A stretch of DNA of 64,000 nt, taken from contig JANXUK010000132.1 of the NCBI GenBank assembly GCA_025356275.1, positions 33,733 through 97,732 of the forward strand. The letters run 5' to 3'. The notes under the pieces are model-generated. The model saw only the letters and a list, made by a program, of their open reading frames with translations, ran no database searches and was not told the DNA's origin. Below, piece by piece: positions 36,401 through 45,376 of the stretch; the first letter of the stretch is position 1, and every line of letters starts with the position of its first letter. Source of the stretch: Sphingomonadales bacterium. GTDB taxonomy: Bacteria > Pseudomonadota > Alphaproteobacteria > Sphingomonadales > Sphingomonadaceae. Position numbers and translations under genes: made by a program.

Positions 36401-37450
36401 TCAGGCAGCGGCAAGTTGCGGATTGGTGGCAGTGCGCCCGGCACTGCGGCGCCGCAGCAGCGCATCGACGCGCTTCTCGACCAGATAATGCAGCGCGATC
36501 CCCCCGCCGACACACCAAACGAGGCTGGTCACCAGCAACAGCGGCTGACCCCCGGCTTTGGGGAGCATCGGCAACAGCATCCGCGCAAACACCACCAGCC
36601 ACGCGACATGCGACACATAAATCGCATAGGACCACTCACCCAGCGCCAGCAGCACCGGATGGCGGCGCGGGCTCACACACAGCGCGCCGGAAAACACCGC
36701 CAGCATCGGTACCCCGCAGTAGAGCAACCGCACCGCATCTCCCTCGATATTAGCATAATGCCCGCCGATAAACCCGAGCGCCGCCACCGCCGGCCCGATC
36801 AGCGCCATCGCCCGGGCCAGCGCCCGCATCCCCCCCCGCTGACGGATCACCGCGACGAGCATGCCTGCGCCAAACTCCAGACATAGCGGCCGCAGCCAGC
36901 CCAGCGCAACCGCACCCGCCAGCACCGCTATCGCCACCGCGACATAACGCCGCGGGCTGGCAAAGATCGCGCCGGCCAGAATGGCATAGAACAGCATCTC
37001 GTATTCCAGGCTCCACCCCGGCACCAGCACCGGGTAATTGTAGCCGAAGCTGTGCGACGCAAACAGCATCGACAGCGCGCCGAAATGCTTGATGCTGTTG
37101 AATTCGGCCAGCATATCCGCCGGGGCCCCGCTGGCCACCACCAGAAACGCTATATAACCGACCGTCGCCAGCCAATAGAGCGGCACAATCCGGGCGATCC
37201 GCTGTCCGGCGAAACCGGCGGCGCTGCGCCGGGCGGCGCTTTGGGTGTAGACCATGATAAAGCCCGACAGCATGAAGAAGATGTCGACCGCCGCATCGGC
37301 GCCGACCTGCAAACTCTGGATCAGCCACGGCGATGCCGCCACGCCCAGCGCCGGGTTCTTGCAAATGTGGAACACCACCACCACCAGCGCGGCGATGGCG
37401 CGGATATATTGCAGGGCAAAGAGCTTCTCACGCTGTGGCTCGGCTGGCAT
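36401..37450 (-). CDS. Acyltransferase 3 family membrane protein
   Basis: A 349-residue OafA/YrhL-type integral-membrane acyltransferase that moves acyl groups (often acetyl) to surface glycans. The first block is YIRAIAALVVVVFHI with the conserved RAIAALxVVxxH histidine, followed by FFMLSGFIMVYTQ, R-rich loop RIARIVPLYWLATV, and about nine further helices. No SGNH domain. The gene is alone with the Kir channel gene behind it (39 bases). The glycan it acts on is unknown; the exopolysaccharide cluster starts about 4.5 kb away. Confidence 0.88.
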   Translation of the reverse strand: MPAEPQREKLFALQYIRAIAALVVVVFHICKNPALGVAASPWLIQSLQVGADAAVDIFFMLSGFIMVYTQSAARRSAAGFAGQRIARIVPLYWLATVGYIAFLVVASGAPADMLAEFNSIKHFGALSMLFASHSFGYNYPVLVPGWSLEYEMLFYAILAGAIFASPRRYVAVAIAVLAGAVALGWLRPLCLEFGAGMLVAVIRQRGGMRALARAMALIGPAVAALGFIGGHYANIEGDAVRLLYCGVPMLAVFSGALCVSPRRHPVLLALGEWSYAIYVSHVAWLVVFARMLLPMLPKAGGQPLLLVTSLVWCVGGGIALHYLVEKRVDALLRRRSAGRTATNPQLAAA

Positions 37451-37723
37451 AGGACGTTCCCGGAATTAAGCATAATCGGGCAAATTCAATATGTACTGGC
37501 CCGGATTTGGCTTATCCCGCCGCGTTGCTGACTAACAGTTTGTTTACCAAACCGGCCCGTCCAGAAACGGGACGCCAAGGCTTTTGCCCAAAGCGCGTGC
37601 AAACATGCGCGAAACTCACGGCCCCATCAAAGGCTCCCTCTTGCCCCTTGCGGCCAAACCGCTAGAGGTGGAGCGGTATCGGCGGCGGGCGGGCCGCCCC
37701 AATTGCAAGCGGATTAAGCGCAT

Positions 37724-38506
37724 ATGGCCCTTCTGACCCTTCCCAAAGACAGCCGCATCACCGGCAAGAGCCGCGAGCACAAGGCGCCGGGGGCCAAGCG
37801 GGTCAAGAAATTCACCGTCTACCGCTATGATCCCAACAGCGGGGAGAACCCGCGTTACGACCGGTTCGAGATCGATCTGGACAGCTGCGGCCCGATGGTG
37901 CTCGACGCGCTGATCAAGATGAAGTCCGAGGCCGACCCGACGCTAACTTTCCGCCGCTCCTGCCGCGAAGGCATCTGCGGGTCCTGCGCGATGAACATCA
38001 ACGGGCGCAATGGGCTGGCCTGCACCACCGCCATCTCGGACCTCTCCGGCGATATCCGTATCACCCCGCTGCCGCATATGGAGGTGATCAAGGATCTGGT
38101 CCCCGATTTCACCCATTTCTATGCGCAATATGCGTCGATCCGGCCTTGGCTGCAAACCGTCACTCCCACGCCCTCGGGCAAGGAGCGGCTGCAATCGCCG
38201 GAGCAGCGCGAGAAGCTGGATGGGTTGTACGAATGCATCCTGTGCGCCTGCTGCTCGACCTCATGCCCCAGCTATTGGTGGAATTCGGACAAGTTCCTCG
38301 GCCCGGCGATCCTGCTTCAGGCTTACCGCTGGCTGGCGGACAGCCGCGATGAGATGACCGGCGAGCGGCTGGATGAGCTGGAAGACCCGTTCCGCCTCTA
38401 TCGCTGCCACACGATCATGAACTGCGCCAATGTCTGTCCCAAGGGGCTGAGCCCGGCGCGCGCCATCGCCGAGATCAAGAAGATGCAGGTCGAGCGGCAA
38501 CTCTGA
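37724..38506 (+). CDS. sdhB: Succinate dehydrogenase iron-sulfur subunit
   Basis: Iron-sulfur subunit of complex II, passing electrons from succinate to quinone. The 260-residue product has the 2Fe-2S ligands CREGICGSC ... LAC, and the ferredoxin-like Cys sets [12 protein letters not shown] and [15 protein letters not shown] for the 3Fe-4S and 4Fe-4S clusters. The partner genes sdhC, sdhD and sdhA are not next to it: upstream is 273 bases of noncoding DNA, then the acyltransferase on the other strand. They are probably elsewhere. Downstream, a thioesterase gene follows after 13 bases. Confidence 0.96.
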   Translation: MALLTLPKDSRITGKSREHKAPGAKRVKKFTVYRYDPNSGENPRYDRFEIDLDSCGPMVLDALIKMKSEADPTLTFRRSCREGICGSCAMNINGRNGLACTTAISDLSGDIRITPLPHMEVIKDLVPDFTHFYAQYASIRPWLQTVTPTPSGKERLQSPEQREKLDGLYECILCACCSTSCPSYWWNSDKFLGPAILLQAYRWLADSRDEMTGERLDELEDPFRLYRCHTIMNCANVCPKGLSPARAIAEIKKMQVERQL

Positions 38507-38519
38507 ACCGGACTTTCGC

Positions 38520-38972
38520 ATGGCGGAGCCCTATTTCGACCTTCAGCCCGTGCCCGCGCATCCGGGCTGGTACAGCTGGAACCTGACCGATCCGACCTGC
38601 TTCAACGGCGCGGTTATGGGCGCGATGATGGTCAGGGCGGAGGGGGCAGTGTCGGCGCGGCTGCGGATGATGCCGGCCCAGCATCACGCCAATATGCATG
38701 CGGCGGTGCATGGCGGGGTGACCTTGGCACTGGCCGACGTATCTTTGTTCGCCGCCGCGCGAATGGTGGGCGGCGCGGGGGTCGACGGGGCGGTCACGCT
38801 CGACCTTGCCGCACATTTCATCAGCCCCGGACGGATCGGGGAGCCGCTGGACGCCGTGGCCGAGGTATTGCGTGAGACTGGGCGGATGGTGTTCCTACGC
38901 GGGCTGATCGAGCAGGACGGCACGCTGGTGGCGTCGTTCTCGGGCGCCTTGCGCAAACCTTCCCGGCGGTGA
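38520..38972 (+). CDS. PaaI-family hotdog thioesterase
   Basis: A 150-residue hotdog-fold acyl-CoA thioesterase-like protein. The PaaI signature is the segment NMHAAVHGGVTLALADVSLFAAARM, with the conserved His-Gly-Gly. The VTLDLAAHFISPGRIGEPL strand and VFLRGLIEQDGTLVASFSGAL end complete the domain. It lies 13 bases after sdhB and its stop overlaps the zapE start by four bases, so sdhB, this gene and zapE form one transcription unit. Substrate unknown. Confidence 0.87.
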   Translation: MAEPYFDLQPVPAHPGWYSWNLTDPTCFNGAVMGAMMVRAEGAVSARLRMMPAQHHANMHAAVHGGVTLALADVSLFAAARMVGGAGVDGAVTLDLAAHFISPGRIGEPLDAVAEVLRETGRMVFLRGLIEQDGTLVASFSGALRKPSRR

Positions 38973-40096
38973 GCGGGCTGCTCACCCGCTATCAGGCGCT
39001 GATCGCGGCGGGCGAATTGCATCCCGATGCCGAGCAGGCGGCGGCGGGGGCGCGGCTCGCGCATTTGCAGGAGCAGTTGGAAAACCCGCCCACACCGGGC
39101 CTGTTCGCGCGCCTGCGCGGCCAGCACCCCCCGCCGCCGCACGGGGTCTATCTGTGGGGCGGGGTCGGGCGCGGCAAGTCGATGCTGATGGACCTGTTCC
39201 ACGACACGCTGGCCATCGCGGAAAAGCGCCGCGCGCATTTTCACGCCTTCATGCTCGACGTTCACGCCCGGCTGCGCGAGGCCCGCAAGTCCGAGGCCGG
39301 CGATCCGATTCCCCCCGTCGCCGCCGGCATCGCCAAGGACCTGCGCGTGCTGGCCTTTGACGAGATGGTGGTCAACAATTCGGCCGACGCGATGATTATG
39401 AGCCGGCTGTTTACCGCGCTGATCCGCGATCATGGCATCGCGGTGGTCACCACCAGCAACCGCGCGCCCGATCAGCTGTACAAGGACGGGCTCAACCGTG
39501 AGCATTTCCTGCCGTTCATCGCGTTGATCGAAGCGGATTTCGAGGTTCTGGCGCTCAACGGCCCGCAGGATTACCGGCTGGAACGGCTGGGCGGGATCGC
39601 GGCGTGGCACACGCCCCTGGGCGAGGCGGCGACGGCGCAAGTGCGCGAGGCATTCTTTCGCCTGACCGATTATCGCCCCGAGGATGCTGCCAATGTCCCC
39701 TCGGCCGAGCTGGACCTTGGCGGCGGCCGCATGCTGCATGTGCCCAAAAGCCTGAAGGGCGTCGCGGTGTTCAGTTTCAAGCGGCTATGCGGTGAGGCAC
39801 GGGGCGCGGCGGATTACCTCGCCATCGCGCATGCTTATCATACGGTGATCGTGGTCGGTGTGCCGCTGCTGGGCGCCGAGATGCGCAATGAGACGGCGCG
39901 GTTTGTCACGCTGATCGACACGCTGTACGAGCACAAGGTCAAGCTGTTCGCCACCGCCGCCGCCGCGCCGCAGGATCTCTATCCAGCGGGCGGAGGCGGC
40001 AACGGAAGCGGCCGTTTTGAATTTGAGCGGAGCATCAGCCGACTGATCGAAATGCAAAGCGCCGACTATCTCGCACTCGGCCACGGGCAGGGCTGA
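38969..40096 (+). CDS. zapE: Cell division ATPase ZapE (AFG1 family)
   Basis: AAA-type ATPase that in E. coli modulates the Z-ring and in mitochondria (AFG1/LACE1) handles respiratory-chain proteins. The 375-residue product shows Walker A WGGVGRGKSMLMDLF, Walker B RVLAFDEMVVNNSADAMI, the sensor region VTTSNRAPDQLYKDGL and the C-terminal arginine-containing VKLFATAAAAPQDLYPAG. The start is a GTG (38969-38971) overlapping the preceding TGA (GTGA). Its proximity to sdhB agrees with a respiratory quality-control role, which is inference. Confidence 0.93.
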   Translation: MSGLLTRYQALIAAGELHPDAEQAAAGARLAHLQEQLENPPTPGLFARLRGQHPPPPHGVYLWGGVGRGKSMLMDLFHDTLAIAEKRRAHFHAFMLDVHARLREARKSEAGDPIPPVAAGIAKDLRVLAFDEMVVNNSADAMIMSRLFTALIRDHGIAVVTTSNRAPDQLYKDGLNREHFLPFIALIEADFEVLALNGPQDYRLERLGGIAAWHTPLGEAATAQVREAFFRLTDYRPEDAANVPSAELDLGGGRMLHVPKSLKGVAVFSFKRLCGEARGAADYLAIAHAYHTVIVVGVPLLGAEMRNETARFVTLIDTLYEHKVKLFATAAAAPQDLYPAGGGGNGSGRFEFERSISRLIEMQSADYLALGHGQG

Positions 40097-40117
40097 GCGC
40101 CAACAGGAGGAACATCC

Positions 40118-40438
40118 ATGATCGTCACCACCACCGAAAATCTCGCCGGGCGAGCCGTAACCGAATGCCTGGGCCAGGTGTTCGGCGTCGTCGTGCGCAG
40201 CCGGGGGCTTAGCGGCAATATCATCGCGGGTCTGCGCACGATCATCGGCGGCGAGATCAAGGAATATACCGCGCTAGTCGAGGATACACGCCGCCACGCG
40301 CTCGATCGGCTGGTTACCAATGCCAGCGCGATGGGCGCCGACGCGGTGGTGATGATGCGTTTCGATTCCGGCCAGATCGGCCAAATGATGAACGAGGTCG
40401 TCGCCTATGGCACCGCCGTTCGGCTGGCCCCGCTTTGA
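40118..40438 (+). CDS. YbjQ-family heavy-metal-binding-domain protein
   Basis: A 106-residue protein of the YbjQ (UPF0145) family, small beta-rich proteins of unknown role that form pentamers in structures. Family marks are MIVTTTENLAGRAVTECLGQVFGVVVRS, IIGGEIKEYTALVEDTRRHALDRL and MGADAVVMMRFDS. AACAGGAGG precedes the ATG at good distance. It follows zapE by 21 bases, and its stop overlaps the next TTG start, so the group continues. Confidence 0.9.
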   Translation: MIVTTTENLAGRAVTECLGQVFGVVVRSRGLSGNIIAGLRTIIGGEIKEYTALVEDTRRHALDRLVTNASAMGADAVVMMRFDSGQIGQMMNEVVAYGTAVRLAPL

Positions 40439-40716
40439 CGGGAAGAGCGCGGGGCGCCGCGCTGACTTTGGGCACGTTGCTGCTGGCCGGCGGATTGTTG
40501 ATCCGGCCGTTCGGAGGCGGCTTTGCGCTAATCCTGTTCGGCGCGCTTATCCTGCTGACCGTGATGCTGGAGCGGCGCTATCGCAGGGCCGACGCCGCGC
40601 CGCCCGGACCCGAATGGCAACGCACCGGCGAGGTGTTCCGCGACGAGGAAGCCGGGCGCTGGGTGACGGTATGGTTCAACCCGGCCACTGGCGAGCGGAA
40701 ATACGTGGCGGATTAG
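40435..40716 (+). CDS. Small membrane protein, unknown function
   Basis: A 93-residue protein with two closely spaced hydrophobic helices (about residues 8-23 and 29-46) and a soluble tail WQRTGEVFRDEEAGRWVTVWFNPATGERKYVAD. The tail's W-V-x-x-W-x-N-P-x-T-G-E-R pattern appears in sphingomonad hypothetical proteins as I recall them, though I cannot name a family. The start is a TTG (40435-40437) overlapping the ybjQ-like stop, and no better start exists. Likely cotranscribed with the ybjQ-like gene. Confidence 0.65.
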   Translation: MTGRARGAALTLGTLLLAGGLLIRPFGGGFALILFGALILLTVMLERRYRRADAAPPGPEWQRTGEVFRDEEAGRWVTVWFNPATGERKYVAD

Positions 40717-40797
40717 AATGTTTTTCGAACGGAGTGGAACACGCAGTGACTCGGGAACGTCAGTCACCGAAGGTAAAAAATGCGGCAAACCAGGAAT

Positions 40798-41760
40798 CTA
40801 GGCCGCCGCGCGATGTCGCCGCGCCTGCACCGCCGCCAGACGCGACATCAGCTTGAGATCGGCCTCGCTGAGTTGCAGCGCGGTTTCCGCCCAGGCATCA
40901 ACAATGGCCTCCATCTCGGCCAGCGGCACCGGCGAGGCCAGCCGCATCGCCCGCCGCGCCCCGACCAGCCCGGCATGGCCCCGCGCCGACCGCGCGATGA
41001 ACTGATGCGTTGCCGCGACGCCCTCGCCCGGCTCGGCCAGATACGCGACGAGCCCGAGGTCGTACATTTGCTGCGCGGTATAGGTTTGATTGCCCATGAT
41101 CATTCGTTCGGCCATCGCGGTGCCCAGCTTGCGCGAGAGCAGCGCATGCGCGCCCATGCCGGGGAACAGGCCGAACATCACCTCGGGCAGGCCGAAGGTC
41201 GCGCCGCGCTCGGCAATCAGCACATCGAAGGACAGCAGCGCCTCGAACCCGCCACCCAGCGCCTGCCCCTGCACCAGGCCGACAGTTAGCATCGGCAGAT
41301 CGAGCGCGTTGATATTGCGGTGCAAAATCCGCACGCAGCGGTGCCCATAGGCGGAGAGCCCGGCACGATCCCCCTCGCGGATCAGCCGCTGAAACAGCTC
41401 CAGATCGCCGCCGAAACAGAATACGCCGGGCTCCCGGCTGCCCAGCACCAGAAAATCCAGCGGAACAAGCCCCGGGCCGAAATGCCGCGCGATCAGCTGT
41501 TGCCAAACCTCGAAATCGCCGAGCAACGCGGGGGTGAAGCTGGCGCGGCCGGTGGGACGCATGAAGCTCCATAGCGCACGCGTCCGCTCATCATACAGGG
41601 ATTCCAGCTCGGGCAGGTGGTACAGCCGCTCAGGCACGGCGCGGCGCAGTTCCGAACTGTCGTGCAAATCATCGTCGCTCATCACTGCGGGAATAATGCC
41701 CGCAATATCCCGGTCCTGCGCACCAAACGCACCGTCGTAATCGGCCGTCAATCGGTCCAT
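40798..41760 (-). CDS. rpfF: RpfF-like crotonase, candidate DSF-type signal synthase
   Basis: A 320-residue crotonase-superfamily protein resembling Xanthomonas RpfF, which makes the cis-2-unsaturated fatty acid DSF from acyl-ACP. The similarity includes FCFGGDLELFQRLIREGDRAGLSAYGHRCV, LVQGQALGGGFEALLSFDVLIAE, and GLPEVMFGLFPGMGAHALLSRKL. Both RpfF catalytic glutamates are present, Glu173 (GGFEALL) and Glu193 (LPEVMFG), 20 residues apart as in RpfF (141 and 161). It is longer at the N-terminus than RpfF by about 30 residues. ATG at 41760 has AAGGGGGG just upstream. An ordinary enoyl-CoA hydratase/isomerase is less likely given these motifs. No RpfC/RpfG sensor pair is in the window. Confidence 0.8.
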   Translation of the reverse strand: MDRLTADYDGAFGAQDRDIAGIIPAVMSDDDLHDSSELRRAVPERLYHLPELESLYDERTRALWSFMRPTGRASFTPALLGDFEVWQQLIARHFGPGLVPLDFLVLGSREPGVFCFGGDLELFQRLIREGDRAGLSAYGHRCVRILHRNINALDLPMLTVGLVQGQALGGGFEALLSFDVLIAERGATFGLPEVMFGLFPGMGAHALLSRKLGTAMAERMIMGNQTYTAQQMYDLGLVAYLAEPGEGVAATHQFIARSARGHAGLVGARRAMRLASPVPLAEMEAIVDAWAETALQLSEADLKLMSRLAAVQARRHRAAA

Positions 41761-41796
41761 AGACCCCCCTTGCATCGCGAGACCGGGACGACCGAT

Positions 41797-41868
41797 ATGT
41801 CCCGAGCTCCGCGAATTTCCAAGTTTCTAAACTGGTTACGAGACGTTTTGCAACGGCTATTTAATTAG
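41797..41868 (+). CDS. Possible 23-residue amphipathic peptide
   Basis: A short frame encodes MSRAPRISKFLNWLRDVLQRLFN, a basic amphipathic helix, with GGGACG upstream. It lies on the plus strand inside the 137-base gap upstream of the rpfF-like gene and downstream of the amidotransferase gene, both on the minus strand. Such short frames arise by chance, and conservation has not been checked. No known family. Confidence 0.2.
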   Translation: MSRAPRISKFLNWLRDVLQRLFN

Positions 41869-41897
41869 CAACAAAAACCAATGCTGCGCAGCGCCAA

Positions 41898-43796
41898 TCA
41901 GCCGGCCAGCCCGAGATGGGTCAGCGACCGGTCGAGCATCAACAATTGCCAAAGCAGCCGCGAATGGTCCGCAACCCCGGCAATATGCGCCTCCGCGATT
42001 GCGGTGATGCGTTTCGCGTCGAACCAGCCGGTGCGAGCCAGCGCGGTACTTTGCGCAACTCCCCGCGCCGCGCCGGCCAAAGGCCCCCGCAACCATTGCG
42101 CGATCGGCGTGACGAATCCCTGTTTGGGACGGAACAGAATATCGTCGGGCAAATAACGGCGCATTGTCTGCTTGAGCAGCCACTTGCCCTGCCCCCGGTG
42201 CACGCGCATCGCTTCGGGCAGGCTGGCGGCAAATTCGATGAGGCGGTGATCGAGCAGCGGTTCGCGCGCCTCCAGCCCCACCGACATGCTGGCCCGGTCC
42301 ACCTTGGTGAGGATGTCTCCCGGCAGCCAGAATTTGAGATCGGCATATTGCGCCCGGTCCAACCCCGAGCGCGCCGGGGCATCGCGCATCACCTTGGTGA
42401 AGGCGTCCTCCGCCCGGTAATCGCCGCGCAATCTTTTGTATTCGGGCGAGTACAGCGCATCGCGCAAAGCCGGCCCGGTGACCGAAACCGCGCCGGCATA
42501 GGCATCCTCGCTGCTCCCCGCGAGGCTCAGCAGTGTAGTCTTGGCGCGCAAGGGCCGTGGCGCCCAGTCGGCCTTGGGGTACATCCGGCCCAGCGTGCCG
42601 AACACACCGCTGCGCAGGCCGGCGGGCAGCGATCCGCGGAAGCGCTCTTCACCGTGGTGGAACACGTGGCGGCGGTATCCGGCAAAGGCCTCATCGGCGC
42701 CGTCACCCGACAGCGCCACTGTCACCGTCTCGCGCGCCAGCTGGCACACTCGCCAGGTCGGCAGCGCGGAGGCATCGGCAAACGGTTCATCGAACATCGC
42801 CGCCAAGGCCTCGGCGCCCTCGAAATCATCGGGCGAGACGTTGCGCGCGCGGTGATCGGTCTTGAACTGTTCAGCGACCTGGCGAGCATAGCTGCTCTCA
42901 TCCAAAGCCGCGACATCGAAGCCGATCGAGCAGGTCTTGACCGGGTTCGACGACGCCTCGGCCATCAACGCGACCACCGCCGAAGAATCCACCCCGCCAG
43001 ACAGGAACGCGCCCAGCGGTACGTCGGCCACCATCCGCGAGGTCACCGCATCGCGCAGCAAATGCACCAGTTCGGCCTCAAGATCGGCGGGCTTGCCGCG
43101 CCGCCGCTCTGCAAACGAAACGTCCCACCACTGCACCGACGGGGCGGGCGGCGCATCGTGGCGCAGCAGGCGGTAATGCCCGGCGGCCAGCTTCTCCACC
43201 CCCCGCAATATCGAGCGGTGATCGGGCACATAGCCCCATGTCAGGTAATCCTCGATCGCCAGCGGATCGATATCCCGCCGCAACAGCGGATGCGCGGTCA
43301 GCGCCTTCAGCTCGGAACCGAAGATCACGCTGCCATCGGATAGCGTGGCGGTGAACAGCGGCTTCACCCCCAACCGGTCGCGCGCTAGCAACAAACTGCG
43401 CTTCTCCAGATCGTAGATCGCAAAGGTGAACATGCCGGCCAGACGCGGCAGGCAATCGACGCCCCAGCGCTGGTACGCGGCGAGGATAACCTCGCTGTCG
43501 CCATCGGTGTGGAAACGCGCACCGCCGACGGCCAGTTCGGCGCGCAACTCGCGGTAATTGTAGATCTCGCCGTTAAAAACCAGCATCGCGCGGCCATCGG
43601 AGGAGGCCATCGGCTGGGGCGAGCCGGCAATGTCGATGATCGAGAGGCGGCGATGCCCGAGGCCAACGCCGGGCGCGGTCCACACTCCGAAGCCGTCCGG
43701 GCCCCGGTGTGCGATGGCGTCGCACATCCGCTCCACCCGGGCCGGGTCGACCGGCTTGGGCGTCGCGCAATGGAAGATACCGGCAAATCCGCACAT
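41898..43796 (-). CDS. Asparagine synthase-type amidotransferase of the XrtA/PEP-CTERM cluster
   Basis: A 632-residue class II glutamine amidotransferase joined to an asparagine-synthase-type ATP domain. The N-terminal nucleophile is Cys2 (MCGFAGIFH). RGPDGFGVW, FNGEIYNYREL and the synthase PP-loop LSGGVDSSAVVALMAE follow, with ALSGDGADEAFAGY. This matches the amidotransferase encoded in XrtA exopolysaccharide loci (TIGR03108), rather than cellular asparagine synthesis. It is the last gene of the XrtA block on the minus strand and probably adds an amide to an acidic or amino sugar of the polymer; the substrate is inferred. Confidence 0.9.
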   Translation of the reverse strand: MCGFAGIFHCATPKPVDPARVERMCDAIAHRGPDGFGVWTAPGVGLGHRRLSIIDIAGSPQPMASSDGRAMLVFNGEIYNYRELRAELAVGGARFHTDGDSEVILAAYQRWGVDCLPRLAGMFTFAIYDLEKRSLLLARDRLGVKPLFTATLSDGSVIFGSELKALTAHPLLRRDIDPLAIEDYLTWGYVPDHRSILRGVEKLAAGHYRLLRHDAPPAPSVQWWDVSFAERRRGKPADLEAELVHLLRDAVTSRMVADVPLGAFLSGGVDSSAVVALMAEASSNPVKTCSIGFDVAALDESSYARQVAEQFKTDHRARNVSPDDFEGAEALAAMFDEPFADASALPTWRVCQLARETVTVALSGDGADEAFAGYRRHVFHHGEERFRGSLPAGLRSGVFGTLGRMYPKADWAPRPLRAKTTLLSLAGSSEDAYAGAVSVTGPALRDALYSPEYKRLRGDYRAEDAFTKVMRDAPARSGLDRAQYADLKFWLPGDILTKVDRASMSVGLEAREPLLDHRLIEFAASLPEAMRVHRGQGKWLLKQTMRRYLPDDILFRPKQGFVTPIAQWLRGPLAGAARGVAQSTALARTGWFDAKRITAIAEAHIAGVADHSRLLWQLLMLDRSLTHLGLAG

Positions 43797-43852
43797 ATCG
43801 CTGCCTCCGGGCGCATTAATACCCCGTTTGAGTGATGCTTACCGGGGAAAAA

Positions 43853-45376
43853 CTAAGAATTTCGCGCGATCTGGTCCAGCCAGCGGTCTAACGGCGCGAT
43901 CGCAGCGCGAAAAGCCCCGATAGCAGCGGCGGCGGGGTGGCCGGGTGCTTCCTCGGCGCTGATGATCAGCATCGCCGTGGGCTGGGCGCGGAGCAGCAGG
44001 CGGCTTTGCATCGTGTGCAACCGCAACGCCAGATTGCCGCCGGTGGTCAGTGATCCGCTGTGAAAGGTAGTCTGCGCCAGCCGCTGATGGCCCCCTGCGG
44101 CCAGCAGCCGATCGATGCGCGCTTGCGGGGGGGAAGGTGCCGGCCCTTGCCAAGCCCAATCGCCATCCTCGGGCACGGCCCCCTCGCCCGGCGCGCCAGC
44201 GTTGCGCCCTGAACCTTGCGCGGCATACAGCGCATAGAACACATCGACCCGGTGGCCGGCGCCATCGGCATAGGCGCCCAGCAGCCGATGTGCGGCGCCG
44301 GCAGCTCGCGGGCTCCACGCTGGATTCACGGCAACATCCACCCGGTGCCAGCCAACCACCTCGGGCAGGGCGATTTGCGCCGGCATCGCGGCCTCCAGCC
44401 GGTCCGCCGCCATCACCCATCCCGCCGCGCCCAGCGCCACCGCGATGCCCAGCACGGCCGCCAATGGCATTGCCCGGCCCTGCACCCTTGCCAGCAGCAG
44501 CGACGCGTTGATCGCGTCCGCATCCACAATCGCCGCGCCCGCCGGCCGGTCGAACCAGCGCCACGCGCCGCCGATGATCGCCGCGATCACCACCGCAAAG
44601 AACACCCAGCCATAGATGATATGATCGACCCCGCCGGCATAGGCCGCGCCCATGCTCTGCGCGACATAGACGGTGCCCCACGCCCGCACGCCATTGGCCA
44701 GGATCGGCACCACCACGCAGGCCAACAGAAACACCGCGCGCCGCCGCCAGCCGACGAAGCACAAATTGGCCGCCAAAGCGCCAAACGCCAGCATTGCGAC
44801 AAGAAACTTCACCCCCGAACACGCCTCGGCAATGACGAACAGGCCGGCGGGCGTGGTGATGAACACCCCGTCGCTCACCGCGCGCACATGCGTCAGGTGG
44901 AGCAGCGCGATGGTCAGCGCGGCGGTGATCGCCTGCAACGCGGGAACCAGCTCATCCCCCGCCGGCACCAGAAACACCATATAGGCCAGCGGAAACACCA
45001 GCCCGGCCCCAACCCGCACCCCCAGCACCGCCAGCACCCCGCCGATCAGCATCAGCACCGCGCCCAGCTCGCTCGCCTCGGCCAGACCCGCGAACCGCCC
45101 CAGCACCCACAGCAGAGCTGCTAGCGCCAAAGCCGCCAACCCCGGCCACCAGCCCTGCGGCTTAATCGCGGCCAGTTGCGTCCGCCGCTGCCACACCAGC
45201 CACGCCAGGATCGCCGGCACCAGCACCACATGCTCATACGTCGAACTGTTTAGCCATTGCGCGACCATGGCCCGCCAATCGGCCAGCGCCACCGCGATCA
45301 GCACCGCCCACAGCGCGCCCAGCCGCACCAGCGCCGCGCGCCAATCCGCCCCGGCTGGCGCCGAGTCAGGCGGCAT
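43853..45376 (-). CDS. xrtA: Exosortase A fused to an EpsI domain
   Basis: An inner-membrane transpeptidase-like enzyme that recognises PEP-CTERM tails. The N-terminal half has about eight membrane helices and the catalytic triad: Cys186 in IAEACSGVKFL, Arg231 in NGVRAWG, His252 in DHIIYGW. The C-terminal 200 residues are the periplasmic EpsI domain (EVVGWHRVDVAVNPAW, YALYAAQGSGRNAG, SAEEAPGHPAAAAIG), found fused to XrtA in sphingomonads. The ATG at 45376 overlaps the glycosyltransferase stop by 11 bases; another at 45403 is possible. No PEP-CTERM protein (its substrate) is encoded in the window. Confidence 0.92.
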   Translation of the reverse strand: MPPDSAPAGADWRAALVRLGALWAVLIAVALADWRAMVAQWLNSSTYEHVVLVPAILAWLVWQRRTQLAAIKPQGWWPGLAALALAALLWVLGRFAGLAEASELGAVLMLIGGVLAVLGVRVGAGLVFPLAYMVFLVPAGDELVPALQAITAALTIALLHLTHVRAVSDGVFITTPAGLFVIAEACSGVKFLVAMLAFGALAANLCFVGWRRRAVFLLACVVVPILANGVRAWGTVYVAQSMGAAYAGGVDHIIYGWVFFAVVIAAIIGGAWRWFDRPAGAAIVDADAINASLLLARVQGRAMPLAAVLGIAVALGAAGWVMAADRLEAAMPAQIALPEVVGWHRVDVAVNPAWSPRAAGAAHRLLGAYADGAGHRVDVFYALYAAQGSGRNAGAPGEGAVPEDGDWAWQGPAPSPPQARIDRLLAAGGHQRLAQTTFHSGSLTTGGNLALRLHTMQSRLLLRAQPTAMLIISAEEAPGHPAAAAIGAFRAAIAPLDRWLDQIARNS

